Below, piece after piece: positions 38,401 to 49,895 of a stretch of 64,000 nucleotides of DNA. Both the position numbers and the translations under genes were made by a program. The notes beneath the pieces are model-generated. The model was not told the DNA's origin. It searched no databases and worked only from the letters and a program-made list of their open reading frames with translations. Positions within the stretch are counted from its first letter, which is position 1, and every line of letters begins with the position of its first letter. Source of the DNA: Chionis minor (taxonomy: Eukaryota > Chordata > Aves > Charadriiformes > Chionididae); assembly GCA_013398295.1 (NCBI GenBank), contig VZSF01007706.1, positions 632,533 to 696,532 on the forward strand, read 5' to 3'.

Positions 38401-39702
38401 ATCTATAATTACACGATTTTCCCCCCGTGACAGATCTGAGACACATCAGCTCACTATGCAATGTATAAAAAAAAAAATCCCCAAACCTCACTGTACAAGT
38501 AAGTGAAACATGTTTACCTGGTGGTCAGAAAGAGCTTACTTCAGAGATGAAATTCATGCCACTTGAAGCAAGAAGAAAGTACACTGTGGTTGGCAAGACA
38601 CTTGTTGGCCAAACCAAGCCCCCTTTGAAGCTTGACCATCTGCAGCAAAGCACATTTTAGAACATGGAAAAAAGCCCACAGAGAATCAATGAGACATTTT
38701 GGCCCATAACATATTTACTTTAAATTAATTTTCAGGAAGTAGCATGTGTGATTTTGACAGTAGAATTTTGCCCATATGGTTTAACATTTGTGTGCCTCAA
38801 AAGCAGCTTGGAAAGTTTAAACTGTTGCTGATACTTCGGCAACTTTATCTCTCCCTCTCACTGGACCTTTATTTTGAAAGGTAAGATTTAAAGTGTTCTC
38901 CATTTCTCCAACTTGAGAAGATGTACAACACTTGGTTTCCAGATATAGAAACATATCTGAAAAAAAAAAAGACTGCTGTAATAATGTGATTTCAAGTAAT
39001 TTCAGTTTTTTCTTAACAAAGGAAATACCTTTTCAGGGGGAAGCTGAGAAGTCTAAAAGGAAACTCAGCCTTCTGGCCCCAGTATTTATGAATTTTTGAC
39101 CTTTTTAATTTTTGGGTGATTCAGATGAGAAATATCCCCAACTGCACCTGCCACAGTAAATTTTTCTAAAACTGTTAAGTTAAAACCAAACCTTTTGCTA
39201 CACTCATATTTATTCTGTAATGTTGTGCCTCTAGGGACACTGGCACACAATTTCATCTGCAGCATTATTTTTCTGGCAAATTATAAACTACAGGACTGAA
39301 TTTTTAAATGGAGGCTTTTCCTTTTATGAATCAAGTGAAAGTAGATTCTGCTATTGTAAACTAGCATGAAACTTGTTCATAAACAATATTTCTAGGGGTT
39401 CTTGTTTTGCTGCAAATGTAAATTCAGAGATACATGTTTCTATCATCCCAGTGCTACCACTGAATTAAAATATCAGCAATATTCATGAATTAAATGGACC
39501 TTATCAACATTTTTTCCAGCAGTTGAGATAGCATTTTATATTTTTTGTTTACAAACAGTAATAAATATACTCCTGTGTATTGATCTTTATTATCGTTAAA
39601 ATTTATCAAGCAGCACTTATGCTTCTGGCCTTGGACAAAAAGAAAGGAAAAAAAAAAAACAACACAAAAAAACACGTGAATCCTCTACATGCAGTTTCTG
39701 CA
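35471..39702. other. Unannotated stretch, mostly AT-rich
   Basis: Purine-rich, moderately GC segment at about 37390-37620, including a CCACGTGG E-box near 37443-37450 and an Ets/IRF-like site at 37502-37511. No exon or repeat family recognised. Confidence 0.45.
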
Positions 39703-40550
39703 ATAGAATAGAGTAGTTTGGGTTGGAAGAGACCTTTCAAGGTCATCTAGTCCAAGCCCCTTGCAATGAGCAGGGGTATCTTCGACTAGATCACGTTGCT
39801 TAGAGTCCCATCCAACCTTCTCTGAACAACCTGTTCCAGTCTTTCACCACCCTTATTGTAAAAAATTTCCCCCTACATCTAGTTTAAATCTTCCCTCTTT
39901 TAGTTTAAAGCCATTACCCCTTGTTCTGTCACAACAAGCCCTGCTACTAAGTTTGTCCCCCATCTTTCCTGTAGGCCCTCTTTAAGTACTGTAAGGCCCC
40001 TATAAGGTCTCCCAGAGCCTTTTCTTCTCCAGGCTGAACAATCCCAACTCTCTCCAACCCTGTCCTCTCAGCAGAGGTGCTCCAGCCCTCTGATACTTTT
40101 TGTCCCTTCTCTGGACCTGCTCCAACAGTTTAATGGAGCCAAGGGCTCCAGAGCTGGATGCAGTATTCCTGATGGTGTCTCATGAGAGCCGAGTAGAAGG
40201 GTAGAATCACCTCCCTCTACCTGCTGGCCACGCTTCTTTTGATGCAGACCAGGATACGGTTGGCTCTCTGGGGTGTGAGCACACATTGCTTGCTCACGTT
40301 CAGCTTTTCATCCACCAACGCCCTCAAGTGCTTCACAGCAGGGCTGCTCTGAATCCTTTCATCCTTCAGCCTGTATTGATACCAGGGGACCCCAACCTAC
40401 GTGCAGGATGCTGCACTTGGCCTTGTTGAATCTCATGAGATTCACACAGGCCCACTTCTTCAGCCTCTCCAGGGCCCTCTGATTGACATCCCAGCTTTCA
40501 GCCATGTCAACTGCACTACTTGGCACCACCAATATATTTAAGATGTTGGA
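39703..40550 (-). mobile_element. CR1 LINE, 0.85-kb 3' copy
   Basis: On the minus strand this runs from the region after the reverse transcriptase active site to the 3' UTR. Recognisable parts include LERLKKWACVNLMRFNKAKC (frame 40359-40580), LLGSHETPSGILHPALEP and the 3' block GGTCTCTTCCAACCCAAAC. The tail is decayed. It is more diverged than the 29745 copy. Both share a CTCATGAGACACCA stretch, so they may belong to the same or close subfamilies. Confidence 0.93.
40359..40547 (-). pseudogene. CR1 ORF2 remnant
   Basis: Within a 73-aa frame, VDMAESWDVNQRALERLKKW and ACVNLMRFNKAKCSILHVGW match the CR1 region that follows the active site (typical form DLDRLEEWANRNLMKFNKGKC). The N-terminal residues before this come from the flank or from decayed CR1. 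There is no catalytic motif, so it is dead. Confidence 0.85.
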
Positions 40551-41494
40551 GTCATGCATTTGTGCAAGGCATATATCCAACTATGCATTCTTACACGGAC
40601 ATGAGTATGTCTGAGAACAAATTCAGCATTAAACTACCACATTATTTGCCAGAGCCAAAGCTCCTGAAAGATGCTATCTACCTAGCTACATGTATACATC
40701 TTTTAACATTAGAAACCAGAATACTGTGAAATGGCCCACCCTTAGGCAGGAGCGAGAAAGTAAGGTTGCCCTTTACCCTTTGTGGCTGAATACAGAGAAT
40801 TTGAGGGACTCAGTTCTAAGCTAGGATGTGCTTAGACCATAGGTCTCTTCTGAAAAAAAGCTGGACCAGGCTTCAATGAAAGTGTGCCAGGAGGGGGATG
40901 CTCACTGAATGGTACAACACCCAGTGCTGACTTGTTACCTCAGAGCTGCATCAGGCTGATGAGACAGCACACAAGCTGGACCTGAAGGAGAGGTTGTACA
41001 TGAACTGTCTGTGTGTGTATGCGTTCTGCAGAAGGGATGATGGAAGCAAGGCAGATTCACGATCACTGTAGTACTTTTGAGAAGCAAAATAGATTACCTA
41101 CCTAAAGATTAAAGGAACAGCCAAAAAGCAGCCCAAATTGGAATGTAAAAGCATAGCCCATCATTATGCTTTATTCCTCCTCCTTCCCCCATCCTGTGGA
41201 ATTTACTGATACCCACCTTGCAGTCTGGGACCATTAAACTGAATATCTATCTATGTGTAAAAAAACTAAAGCCTTCACTCATCACCTGTCATCTGGATGA
41301 AGTTAAACATCAAAAAAAGCAGTGGTTTTCAATAAGGCAAAGCTTTGGCTAAAGTTTGTTTTCCAGATGTAGTGTGATCCTACTAATTTTAATGGAGCAT
41401 GACATTCAAGTAACTGGAGGCAGTGTCTGATCGTTAATTTGGGATTAGAACTACTTTGTCTTTACTTTTCAGTATTTTATACAGTGTTCACTGT
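40551..41494. other. Unannotated stretch
   Basis: Nothing recognised. Confidence 0.5.
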
Positions 41495-41720
41495 CCAAAA
41501 CGTTCTACCAGCCCAAATTAAATTGGTTCAAGATTAATTTAGTTAAAGTGGTGCAAAACTCCTGTGTAGACACTCTTAAATTGTTTTAAACCTGAAACAT
41601 CAGAGTAGGTTAAATTGATTCCTCACAAGATTAAGCAAAATCAATATATCATCCATTTTTAACCTGTTTAAGACAATGCACTAAGTAAATTAGTTTAAAA
41701 ACCTAATAATTTAAGAACAT
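41495..41720. mobile_element. Possible ancient DNA-transposon relic
   Basis: It contains AAATTAAATTGGTTCAAG, GTGGTGCAAAACTCCTGTGT, AGACACTCTTAAATTG, TTTTTAACCTGTTTAAGACA and AGTAAATTAGTTTAAAAACC. This mixture of TTAAACYGGTTTAA-like words around a 'tgtagaca' block recalls old amniote DNA transposon relics. No clean terminal inverted repeats or target-site duplication were found. The identification rests on memory. Confidence 0.3.
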
Positions 41721-44700
41721 GTGCTGAGACCAGTGTTTGTCACGATGATCACTATTGTCTTCTGGTTTCCTGGTAGTCGCCTGTCTGTCACCCTGTGTCA
41801 GTCTGCCACATTTCTTGCACAGACTCCCATCTCCTTTGAAATGGGTAACTCAGATCTTGTACACAATCTGGCATAATGGGGATGCTGTCATTGAGAGGGG
41901 CTCCCAGGTACTATCACAGTAATCATAATATTTAAACAGCGCAAGTCTGCATGCAAATTTGGCCTTACTTTCAAGCTATAGTCCTAAATTCTGTATTTTC
42001 TGCATTTCGGATTTTCTGTGCAGAAATGTTAAGCTTTATTTCTACATTTAAAAAGGCCTGTTTAGACCAAAAAGCATTTTGAATTGGATGGAAGAGTAAA
42101 ATAACTTGCAATCTTCTTGTCAGGGTTTTTAATTTGCTGTCTCTAAACTACAAATCCAGATATGGTGAAATTAAAAAGAAAAAAAAGTGTGACAAGAATC
42201 AATATGAAGACTTAAGCTTCTAATGGATTAAAACAAATTACAAAAATAGGAAAAGCAGAAGTATCATAATTACCAAGTGCCTTATGTCCACAGATAATGA
42301 AATTACAATTAACTAGCTGATTTGCAACTTCAAACAGAACAACATTTTCCCAATTAGGTGCAAGAAAGCATACTGTTTCTTTTAGTTGATTCTCAAGGTC
42401 TCATTCCTTGGCAAGTGCAAAACCATACCAGACAACATGAACTGTGAAAAGGGATCATGTGAGTTTGACAGCTTCACTAAAGAATTATAAAATTGCTTTC
42501 CGGTTGCCATGTTGTAGCTAATACATGGCACAAGCTCGAGAGGGGAAAAAATAATTAAACTTTTATGATAAAATCTAAATTTTATTTCAGTATGGAATAA
42601 GTGCTAATTCAATTGCTCTAATCTTTAAAATATTACTGTAAGCAATATGTTATACCTCATTTATTTAATATTTTTGCAATCAAGAAGCTTTTTGAAGATA
42701 TACACCAATAATTTTCAATATTTAATTAAGAAGCTCTAGTCTTTGACAGACACATAGTATGTGAAGGATACTGGATCTTTTTGCAAGACTTATTCCAGTG
42801 AAACATATCACTCACCAAGAAATTCATACCATCAAAGATTTCTTTCTTAAGATTTAAAAACAACCAGGAACTTAAGGAAAAATGGTAGGACAGAAAAATA
42901 TTAAACTAACATTTGAAATAGAAAGGTATCAGGAAATATTTTAGCAACTTGGTAAATGATGACAAGGAAGAAAGCAGAATTTCAGTTAGGCAAATCTGTA
43001 CTTCTTGTAAACATTAGGCAGACATTGCATTAAGATGTCTCCTGTCATAGCACAGAATGATTCAGGGTCCAGACAGCGGTAGTATAGAGCAAAAAACAAG
43101 GGGGGCGGGGGACGGGCAGAGGGCAGAAATCCTTTTAGATTGACCTTTAACTGATAAATTGATGATGTCCTCATTAGCAGCAACCCTGCTGCTTGCCCTC
43201 AATAAAAGATAATGTCCTGCTGTTAACACTATTCCCGTTTCTGTGATTTAACGCTACTATTACAGTGCAGATTCTATTTAAATGGATTAAGGTTTAAATT
43301 AAGATAAAATATTGTTGGATCTGCAGTGTTTGTCTCTGAACCAAGCAGTGTGCTTTCATTGCCTGCGACTGGAAATCGGCAAGCTACAGGGGCATTTATC
43401 AGATGACATTTAGCACCAAGGTTTTCACAAGGTAGTACCTATACAATACCCGATTTGTTTAGCATGCTCTCAGTAATATTTTACAGGCAGTTAGTCTGTT
43501 TATCATAAACTTTTTAATGCATAGTTACCCACAGTATCATCCTCCCTGAGGAAAAAACCTTTACTACAATTCCAGTATTATCTTAGCATGCAAAATTTGT
43601 GGGGTTCACAATGTAGCGAGATGATGAATCAGATTTAACTATTATATGCAATGGATACAGCATGCAATTTCACTTTTTCCACAGTTGTCAGTGCCGTCTA
43701 CAATGCTAAAAATACAGAAAGAGATGTCATTACTGATGTGTTACTTGATTTAACAATTCTTTTGTTGGTTTCCGAAGAATCATTTTAAACAAAGAAACCT
43801 AAGCCTTTCAGTTTGATCCCAGATGTGCTTACCTTTCAATACTGTATCCTGGGGATCAATTTATATTTTCAAGATAAATGACCAAAGTTTTACAGAACAA
43901 AGATGTCTAGCTATCTCTCTCATTAAACATAATTATAGAGTTATTCAAATTATTTAAATACACGCTGACCCAGCTTCTAGAATCCTTTATTAACAGTATT
44001 TCTTAACATATGGAAATTCTCTACACTAGTCATAAGTATCCTTATACTGAAATAATGTAGGAACTATCACCACAGAACAGAAAGGAATATTGTCACAAGA
44101 AAGAGCAGCATGATTTTAAAAATCTGATCTTCTATTATTTCAATGCCCGCTGCTGTTTTCACTGGTATGTATGATCCACCACACAATCTACCACTCAGCT
44201 TTGATCAAATACACCAACTGACTTGATGGATGTAATCTCTTTCCACAAGACCTATGGTAAATACAGTTTAGAAGTCGAAACCATCCCAAGGGCAACCTTC
44301 CATCACAGTGGGGTTCTGGCATATAAAGATCTATTTCCAATTCAAGAAAATAAATATTAAAAAAATTTTGTTTCCAGCTATTTGAAAGAAAATGGATGCT
44401 GTCCTGATCTTGTGAGACCCAGTAGTACAGTCCCTGTGGGCACTAATTATCACTGTGGTCCTTTGGAGCTGCTGGGACCTGGGGCCACCTGTGGGAATCA
44501 CGCTGGGGGCAAGCAGAAGACAGGTTTCCCTCTCACCCCGCCCCCTTATTGCAGGGCAGCAGGGAGGCGGAGGCGGGAGCCAGGGGAAAGGCCTGGAGCA
44601 GCACAGCTCCATCATCTTCCCTCCTTAAAGCAGGGCTGCACGCAGGCAGCAGAGTATCGCTGCCCATGACCATACAGGACGGAGACACCAGAGCAGCCAC

Positions 44701-45044
44701 CTCCAGAGTTGGGTTGTGCAGGGGCTCCTCAGACCCCAAGTCTCTCTAAATGGGGCACTCGTATTCCCCTCAGCTTTCTGCATGTACCAGAGGAAAGATC
44801 AAGTGACCTCCACACTCTCTCCAGGCTTGTTTTCTACAGCTTTATGAGCCCTCAGTCCCTCTGGTAATCAGCTCTCACATGTGCCCTTTCTCCTTCACTA
44901 TGCTAAACAGAGATTTAATCAAAAGGTTTGCTGTTTCATCCTGGATTCTTTTCAGGAAAAAAAAAATAATTAAAAAAATTCACACACACAATTGCAAGAA
45001 CCAGCTGTCACTCTGGAGGAAGGTACACAAGCAAAGTAAGGAGT
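41721..45044. other. Unannotated stretch with one GC-rich patch
   Basis: A G-quadruplex motif is at 43100-43123. 43190-43520 has balanced composition without repeats and could be a conserved element. 44440-44740 is GC-rich, with a GC box (CCCCGCCCCC near 44536-44545) and overlapping frames of 66-95 aa, none recognised. No gene call is justified. Confidence 0.45.
43100..43123 (+). other. G-quadruplex motif
   Basis: G-runs of 6, 5, 3 and 3 are separated by C, AC and CAGA. This fits the G3+N1-7 rule on the plus strand. Confidence 0.75.
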
Positions 45045-45101
45045 GACTTGAATAACAATATCCAAAAGACTTGAATAACAATATCCAAAAGACTTGAATA
45101 A
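45045..45101. repeat. 23-bp tandem repeat, 2.5 copies
   Basis: Units start with GACTTGAATAACAATATCC at 45045 and 45068, with a partial third copy at 45091. The full copies are identical, so the duplication is recent or under conversion. Confidence 0.9.
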
Positions 45102-47892
45102 TGTGAAATTATTCTAAATGAACTTACAAATGGAACTCATTTCATTTGAGAAACGCAGGATGTTCACCTCTTAATGTAAATTAGTTGAAATAATATCTGT
45201 GTGTTCGCGTAGTAGTTTGTATCTGACAGCAGAAAAAAATCTACCTCTGTTACCCTGGCAAAAGCAGAGCCTGGATTTGCCAGAAGCACTTCAACAAGTT
45301 TTTACAGGATTGACAAACCTATATCCAAAGTTTCTGAAACTTTGCAAAACTCCATTCTGGCACTTTCTCAGGAGTTTCATATCCATTGAATGGTCCAATA
45401 CTGCTGCTTAATGTGGAGTAAATTTGTCAGAAGTACCAGCATTCTGTCATTTGGTGCTGAAAACCTGAAACGCAGAATCTGCAAAATTTTAGTTATTCAA
45501 AGTTATCACTGAATAGTCCTGGTTTAGTTTTGCAGTTGTTTTCATGAACTTAAAGTATACTTAGATGGGGACAGAATTATTATGTAATTCCATAGAAATA
45601 AGATTTTTTTGAAAAAAAATATTACTTCATGATGATCACAGCTCTTACAACTTCATGTTCCATGTCATATGTATTCACATTTTAAAAAACAAAATTATTT
45701 TTACTCAACATGCTGAACTTCGACTAGTATATACCTTATTTTCCTTAAACTGCCTAATGTTTACATATATATAAAATTTTTGGGGAAAAGTCTATTAAAA
45801 TAAAGATGACAGTTTAAGCTGCCCTTTGAAAAGACAATTCAGTGGATTAAAAATGAATTTACAGCTATTCTGTTATATACACATGGTTTTTTTCACACTG
45901 TACTTAACAGTAGGAAGTTATTTTATAATTATGTGAACTTAGCAGGAGTAAGAAAAAAAATCTCTTTAAATTAATAATGTAATTACTACCTCTGTCCTAT
46001 TTCTGTAGTTATACTTGTATTTTTGTTCACAAAATTAAGTTAAAAATTCAAAGGTTTTGAAGTTATACCTTTACAGAAGCAACACAACTATATGGACAGA
46101 AAAACTGGAAAGCAATATAAATATCAAACACTATTAAAAGTTAGACATCTAAGAGGTTGTATAAAACAAACTTCAGTGTTAACCTGAAGCCCAAGGGAAT
46201 ATTTTGGTTTTGGGGGTTTTTCTGGCTTTTTTTGTTTGTTTGTTTGGTGAATTGTTTGTTTTGGGTTTTTTTGTTTTGCTTTTTGTTTGTTTGGTTTGGG
46301 TTTTTTGAAGTTGATTAATATTGTCACTAGTGATAATTTTGGAGTATTGCATTGAAAAACAACTAGTCTCAGTTAAATTAATATTAATTTGTATCACTAG
46401 TCTTTTCAGGAAGTATTACTGAGTTCAGCATGCATTAAGGGTAATTAAAGAATATCTAAACTGTTTTTGTGATCATCAGAGCATGCCTTACATTAGATGT
46501 ACATACTGGCTCTACAGAAAACACTGTCAAAAATCCCACTAATTCTAGTTGTGTTCATGCTGTACAGTGCTTCATTTCCCTAATTGTTCTGGTGTTGTCA
46601 GTCTCTCACTGACAGTGTTACTCTTGTCTTTTCAAGCAGAGTTGGATGTAAGCTAGGTTATCCTCAATATTTTGTTATTATTTTGTATAACTCCATCAGC
46701 ATGGGATGGATTTCCAGTCCCCGGTTCACAGTGTCATCTACCCACATTAAAAGTCCAGAAGGTGTTTAACAGGACTTGAGTGTGATGCAGAATTATGGGT
46801 TGGGAGCACAGCACCAGGGCTACTAAAGGTCTTCAAATACCCTGATGCACTTCTTGTCAGGTATTTCACCAGTTTATGTTGTGACCTTTTTCATTCTTCT
46901 CCAATCATTTTGGTGTGAAGAGACCATTACGAGAAGATTGGGCAAGCTTTACAAGACGAAGAGGATAAGATGAAGAGACAAAAACCCCAAACAACCACAT
47001 ATTTTGCAAGAATCCCACCGGATTGTAGTGGAAACCATGTAACCATATGTGTATTTCTACTGGATTTGAAACTCGGCACTTTTAGTAAGCTGGGACATCA
47101 CTTATTCATCAGCCCCAAGGCAGAGTGCTATCATGGCACCTTCCTCAAGAAGACCTGTGGGCAGAGGAAACGCAAGACCAGAAAACACTCCTTGCTCAGC
47201 TGAGGAGCTAATGTGCTGGAAAGACAGGAGCTGATCTAGTCATCATCTCTCGGAAAGGCAAAATTTGCTACATTCATTGAGACGTTAGAAGTAACTTCTC
47301 TCTACTTTCAGAGGCTTTTGTGGGGATGGAGGGGCTGGGATGCAGCAGCACGCCTAAAATGACAAACTTGTATCTCTATGTCAGTGAGTTAAATATGCAA
47401 GAGCTAAGGAAGACATGATGATATATGAATTTAAATATTCTTTTTCACCACTTCTACCTGCATTCTGTGCAGATATTGTCCAGGAGCTGTTCAGCTTAAA
47501 TATCAAATCTACAAATACCAATAGCTCCCCTTTAAAATATTTTAGGGAAGAGATTAAAAGGAATAAGAAGTTGAAATAACTTTTCAGTCAAAGCTGAGTC
47601 ATCTGACAAAGAATGAAAATGCTCAAATTTATAAGCCAAAACGTTTCTTAGCAATAGTGTCAGATAAATTGGAGACTGAAATCACAATGGCTGGTTTTTT
47701 CTGCTAGGTGTTATAGAAAAGTAGTGAGATAAGGCAAACAAGTTCCTACTAACATCCAACAATGCGCAGCCAAATCATTATCGCATGCCCTTTGACTGTT
47801 TGCAGATAGATTAAACAGAACACTGCAAAGCTGTCTCAGAGCGAAATGCCACAAAAAACACCACCATACCACAAAACACCAAAAAGCAACAC
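45102..47892. other. Unannotated AT-rich stretch
   Basis: No exon recognised. It includes a T/G-rich tract (46201-46306) and a 77-aa frame at 46970-47203 with a basic C-terminal tail that I do not recognise. Confidence 0.5.
46201..46306. repeat. TTTG-rich low-complexity tract
   Basis: Irregular TTTG and TTTTGG repeats over about 105 bp. Minus-strand Lys/Pro-rich frames here are translations of this tract. Confidence 0.85.
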
Positions 47893-48097
47893 TCCCTCCC
47901 CTCCCCCCCCCCCAAAAAAAAGAGATCTTTCAGATATCTTTTTCTTCCTGTTCAGATTTTTGTCCTGTTACAAACCACAAAACTGCCATCTTAACTTCAA
48001 CGAACCATGTTGGTCACAATGGGTGAAGAGTTAATCCTAGATGTTTTCAGGCAATTGATCTCATTTAAGAGCACAGGCTTTCTTCTTTCCCGACACC
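47893..48097. repeat. Duplicated block A, first copy
   Basis: This 205-bp block starts TCCCTCCCC, passes through an 11-C run and eight A, and ends CCCGACACC. It recurs at 49045-49249 with one visible difference (T at 47902, G at 49054). The N-run follows four bases later. Best explained as an assembly duplication. Confidence 0.9.
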
Positions 48098-48101
48098 CCC
48101 T

Positions 48102-48140
48102 NNNNNNNNNNNNNNNNNNNNNNNNNNNNNNNNNNNNNNN
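48102..48140. other. Assembly gap, 39 N
   Basis: A run of N separates block A from the following unique 258 bp (48141-48398) and block B. The true size of the gap is unknown. Confidence 0.98.
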
Positions 48141-48398
48141 GCCAAATATTTGCTGCTGATATGCAGAGCAAGTTGTGTGGCTTGGTTTTACTGGGGCTTT
48201 TTTTGTTGGTTTTGGGGTGGGTTTATTTGGAAAGAAGCTTTGGGTATGGAAGTTAGTGTTATATGCATTTGGCCATCATCTGCAAATAAGTATCTTTTCT
48301 GGATTGTTATAGTGACATTAGTCTACTAATTCAGCTGCAGTACTTGAATATCTATGGTGATGAATCCTTAAAAAAAATAACTTTATGTATATGCATAT

Positions 48399-49043
48399 AC
48401 TCTGTATAAAATACGTGGAAAAACAGCAGTATAATATTGCTAAAAAAAATCAAAAGATTATTCTTTGGACACAGAGTTCTACATTCTAGTGAAAAAATAA
48501 ATCAGCTCAGCTTTGGTTGTTTGGGTTTTGTTTTGCTTCTCTATTTCTTTTTTAAAAAAACAAACAAACAAAAAATGTCCTCAACTTGAGCAGGATCATG
48601 AAAGAGATCGGGTCTTCGGAGAGGTGGTGTTATGCAGGTGCAAGTAGGAGCTGAACAAGAAAGAGCAAGCATTTTTGGAGATGTAAAGTGTTTGACTCTT
48701 TCTTTCAAGTCATTCTTGAAGGTCTAATTCTGATACTGCATGAAGTGTTGCAACAGCACTGAAAACAAAAGCAACAATCCATATACAGCTTTTTCCTAAC
48801 GCTTGCAGCAGAAGTTCCACCTATGATTCACAGGGGCTTGTGAATGCTTATGGAAAACCTCATACCTCGTGTGTATGTGAACACCTCCTGAGGGAAAATT
48901 AGTCATTTCACACAGCACTAACGATAGCTTGCCAAGATTAAATTAATGGCATCCTTGGGGAAAAAGGTAATAACATTTTTTCTGATTAACCTAACTGGCT
49001 GCAGGACTCTGCTGTAGTTCTGTTTGAATTCATCAGCTCAACA
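48399..49043. repeat. Duplicated block B, first copy
   Basis: This 645-bp block begins ACTCTGTATAAAATACGTGG and ends AGCTCAACA. It recurs at 49251-49895 with no difference that I noticed. A single N at 49044 follows it directly. Confidence 0.9.
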
Positions 49044-49044
49044 N

Positions 49045-49249
49045 TCCCTCCCCGCCCCCCCCCCCAAAAAAAAGAGATCTTTCAGATATCTTTTTCTTCC
49101 TGTTCAGATTTTTGTCCTGTTACAAACCACAAAACTGCCATCTTAACTTCAACGAACCATGTTGGTCACAATGGGTGAAGAGTTAATCCTAGATGTTTTC
49201 AGGCAATTGATCTCATTTAAGAGCACAGGCTTTCTTCTTTCCCGACACC
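49045..49249. repeat. Duplicated block A, second copy
   Basis: Repeats 47893-48097 at an offset of 1152. It is bounded on both sides by a single N (49044 and 49250), which suggests a contig or read piece inserted by gap filling. Confidence 0.9.
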
Positions 49250-49250
49250 N

Positions 49251-49895
49251 ACTCTGTATAAAATACGTGGAAAAACAGCAGTATAATATTGCTAAAAAAA
49301 ATCAAAAGATTATTCTTTGGACACAGAGTTCTACATTCTAGTGAAAAAATAAATCAGCTCAGCTTTGGTTGTTTGGGTTTTGTTTTGCTTCTCTATTTCT
49401 TTTTTAAAAAAACAAACAAACAAAAAATGTCCTCAACTTGAGCAGGATCATGAAAGAGATCGGGTCTTCGGAGAGGTGGTGTTATGCAGGTGCAAGTAGG
49501 AGCTGAACAAGAAAGAGCAAGCATTTTTGGAGATGTAAAGTGTTTGACTCTTTCTTTCAAGTCATTCTTGAAGGTCTAATTCTGATACTGCATGAAGTGT
49601 TGCAACAGCACTGAAAACAAAAGCAACAATCCATATACAGCTTTTTCCTAACGCTTGCAGCAGAAGTTCCACCTATGATTCACAGGGGCTTGTGAATGCT
49701 TATGGAAAACCTCATACCTCGTGTGTATGTGAACACCTCCTGAGGGAAAATTAGTCATTTCACACAGCACTAACGATAGCTTGCCAAGATTAAATTAATG
49801 GCATCCTTGGGGAAAAAGGTAATAACATTTTTTCTGATTAACCTAACTGGCTGCAGGACTCTGCTGTAGTTCTGTTTGAATTCATCAGCTCAACA
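49251..49895. repeat. Duplicated block B, second copy
   Basis: Repeats 48399-49043 at an offset of 852 and continues without a break into unique sequence. It is therefore probably the genuine copy, joined to the right flank. Confidence 0.9.

Noticed and set aside
46124..46397. Lys/Pro-rich minus frames
   Set aside because: Translations of the TTTG low-complexity tract.
46970..47203. 77-aa frame with a basic tail
   Set aside because: No recognisable family, weak start context and no supporting structure, so kept only as a note.
47846..48034. 62-aa frame with poly-Pro
   Set aside because: Runs through the poly-C/poly-A tract of duplicated block A. No domain.
47893..49895. Real recent segmental duplication
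   Set aside because: Single Ns exactly at both junctions and a nearby gap make an assembly error more likely. Reads are needed to settle it.
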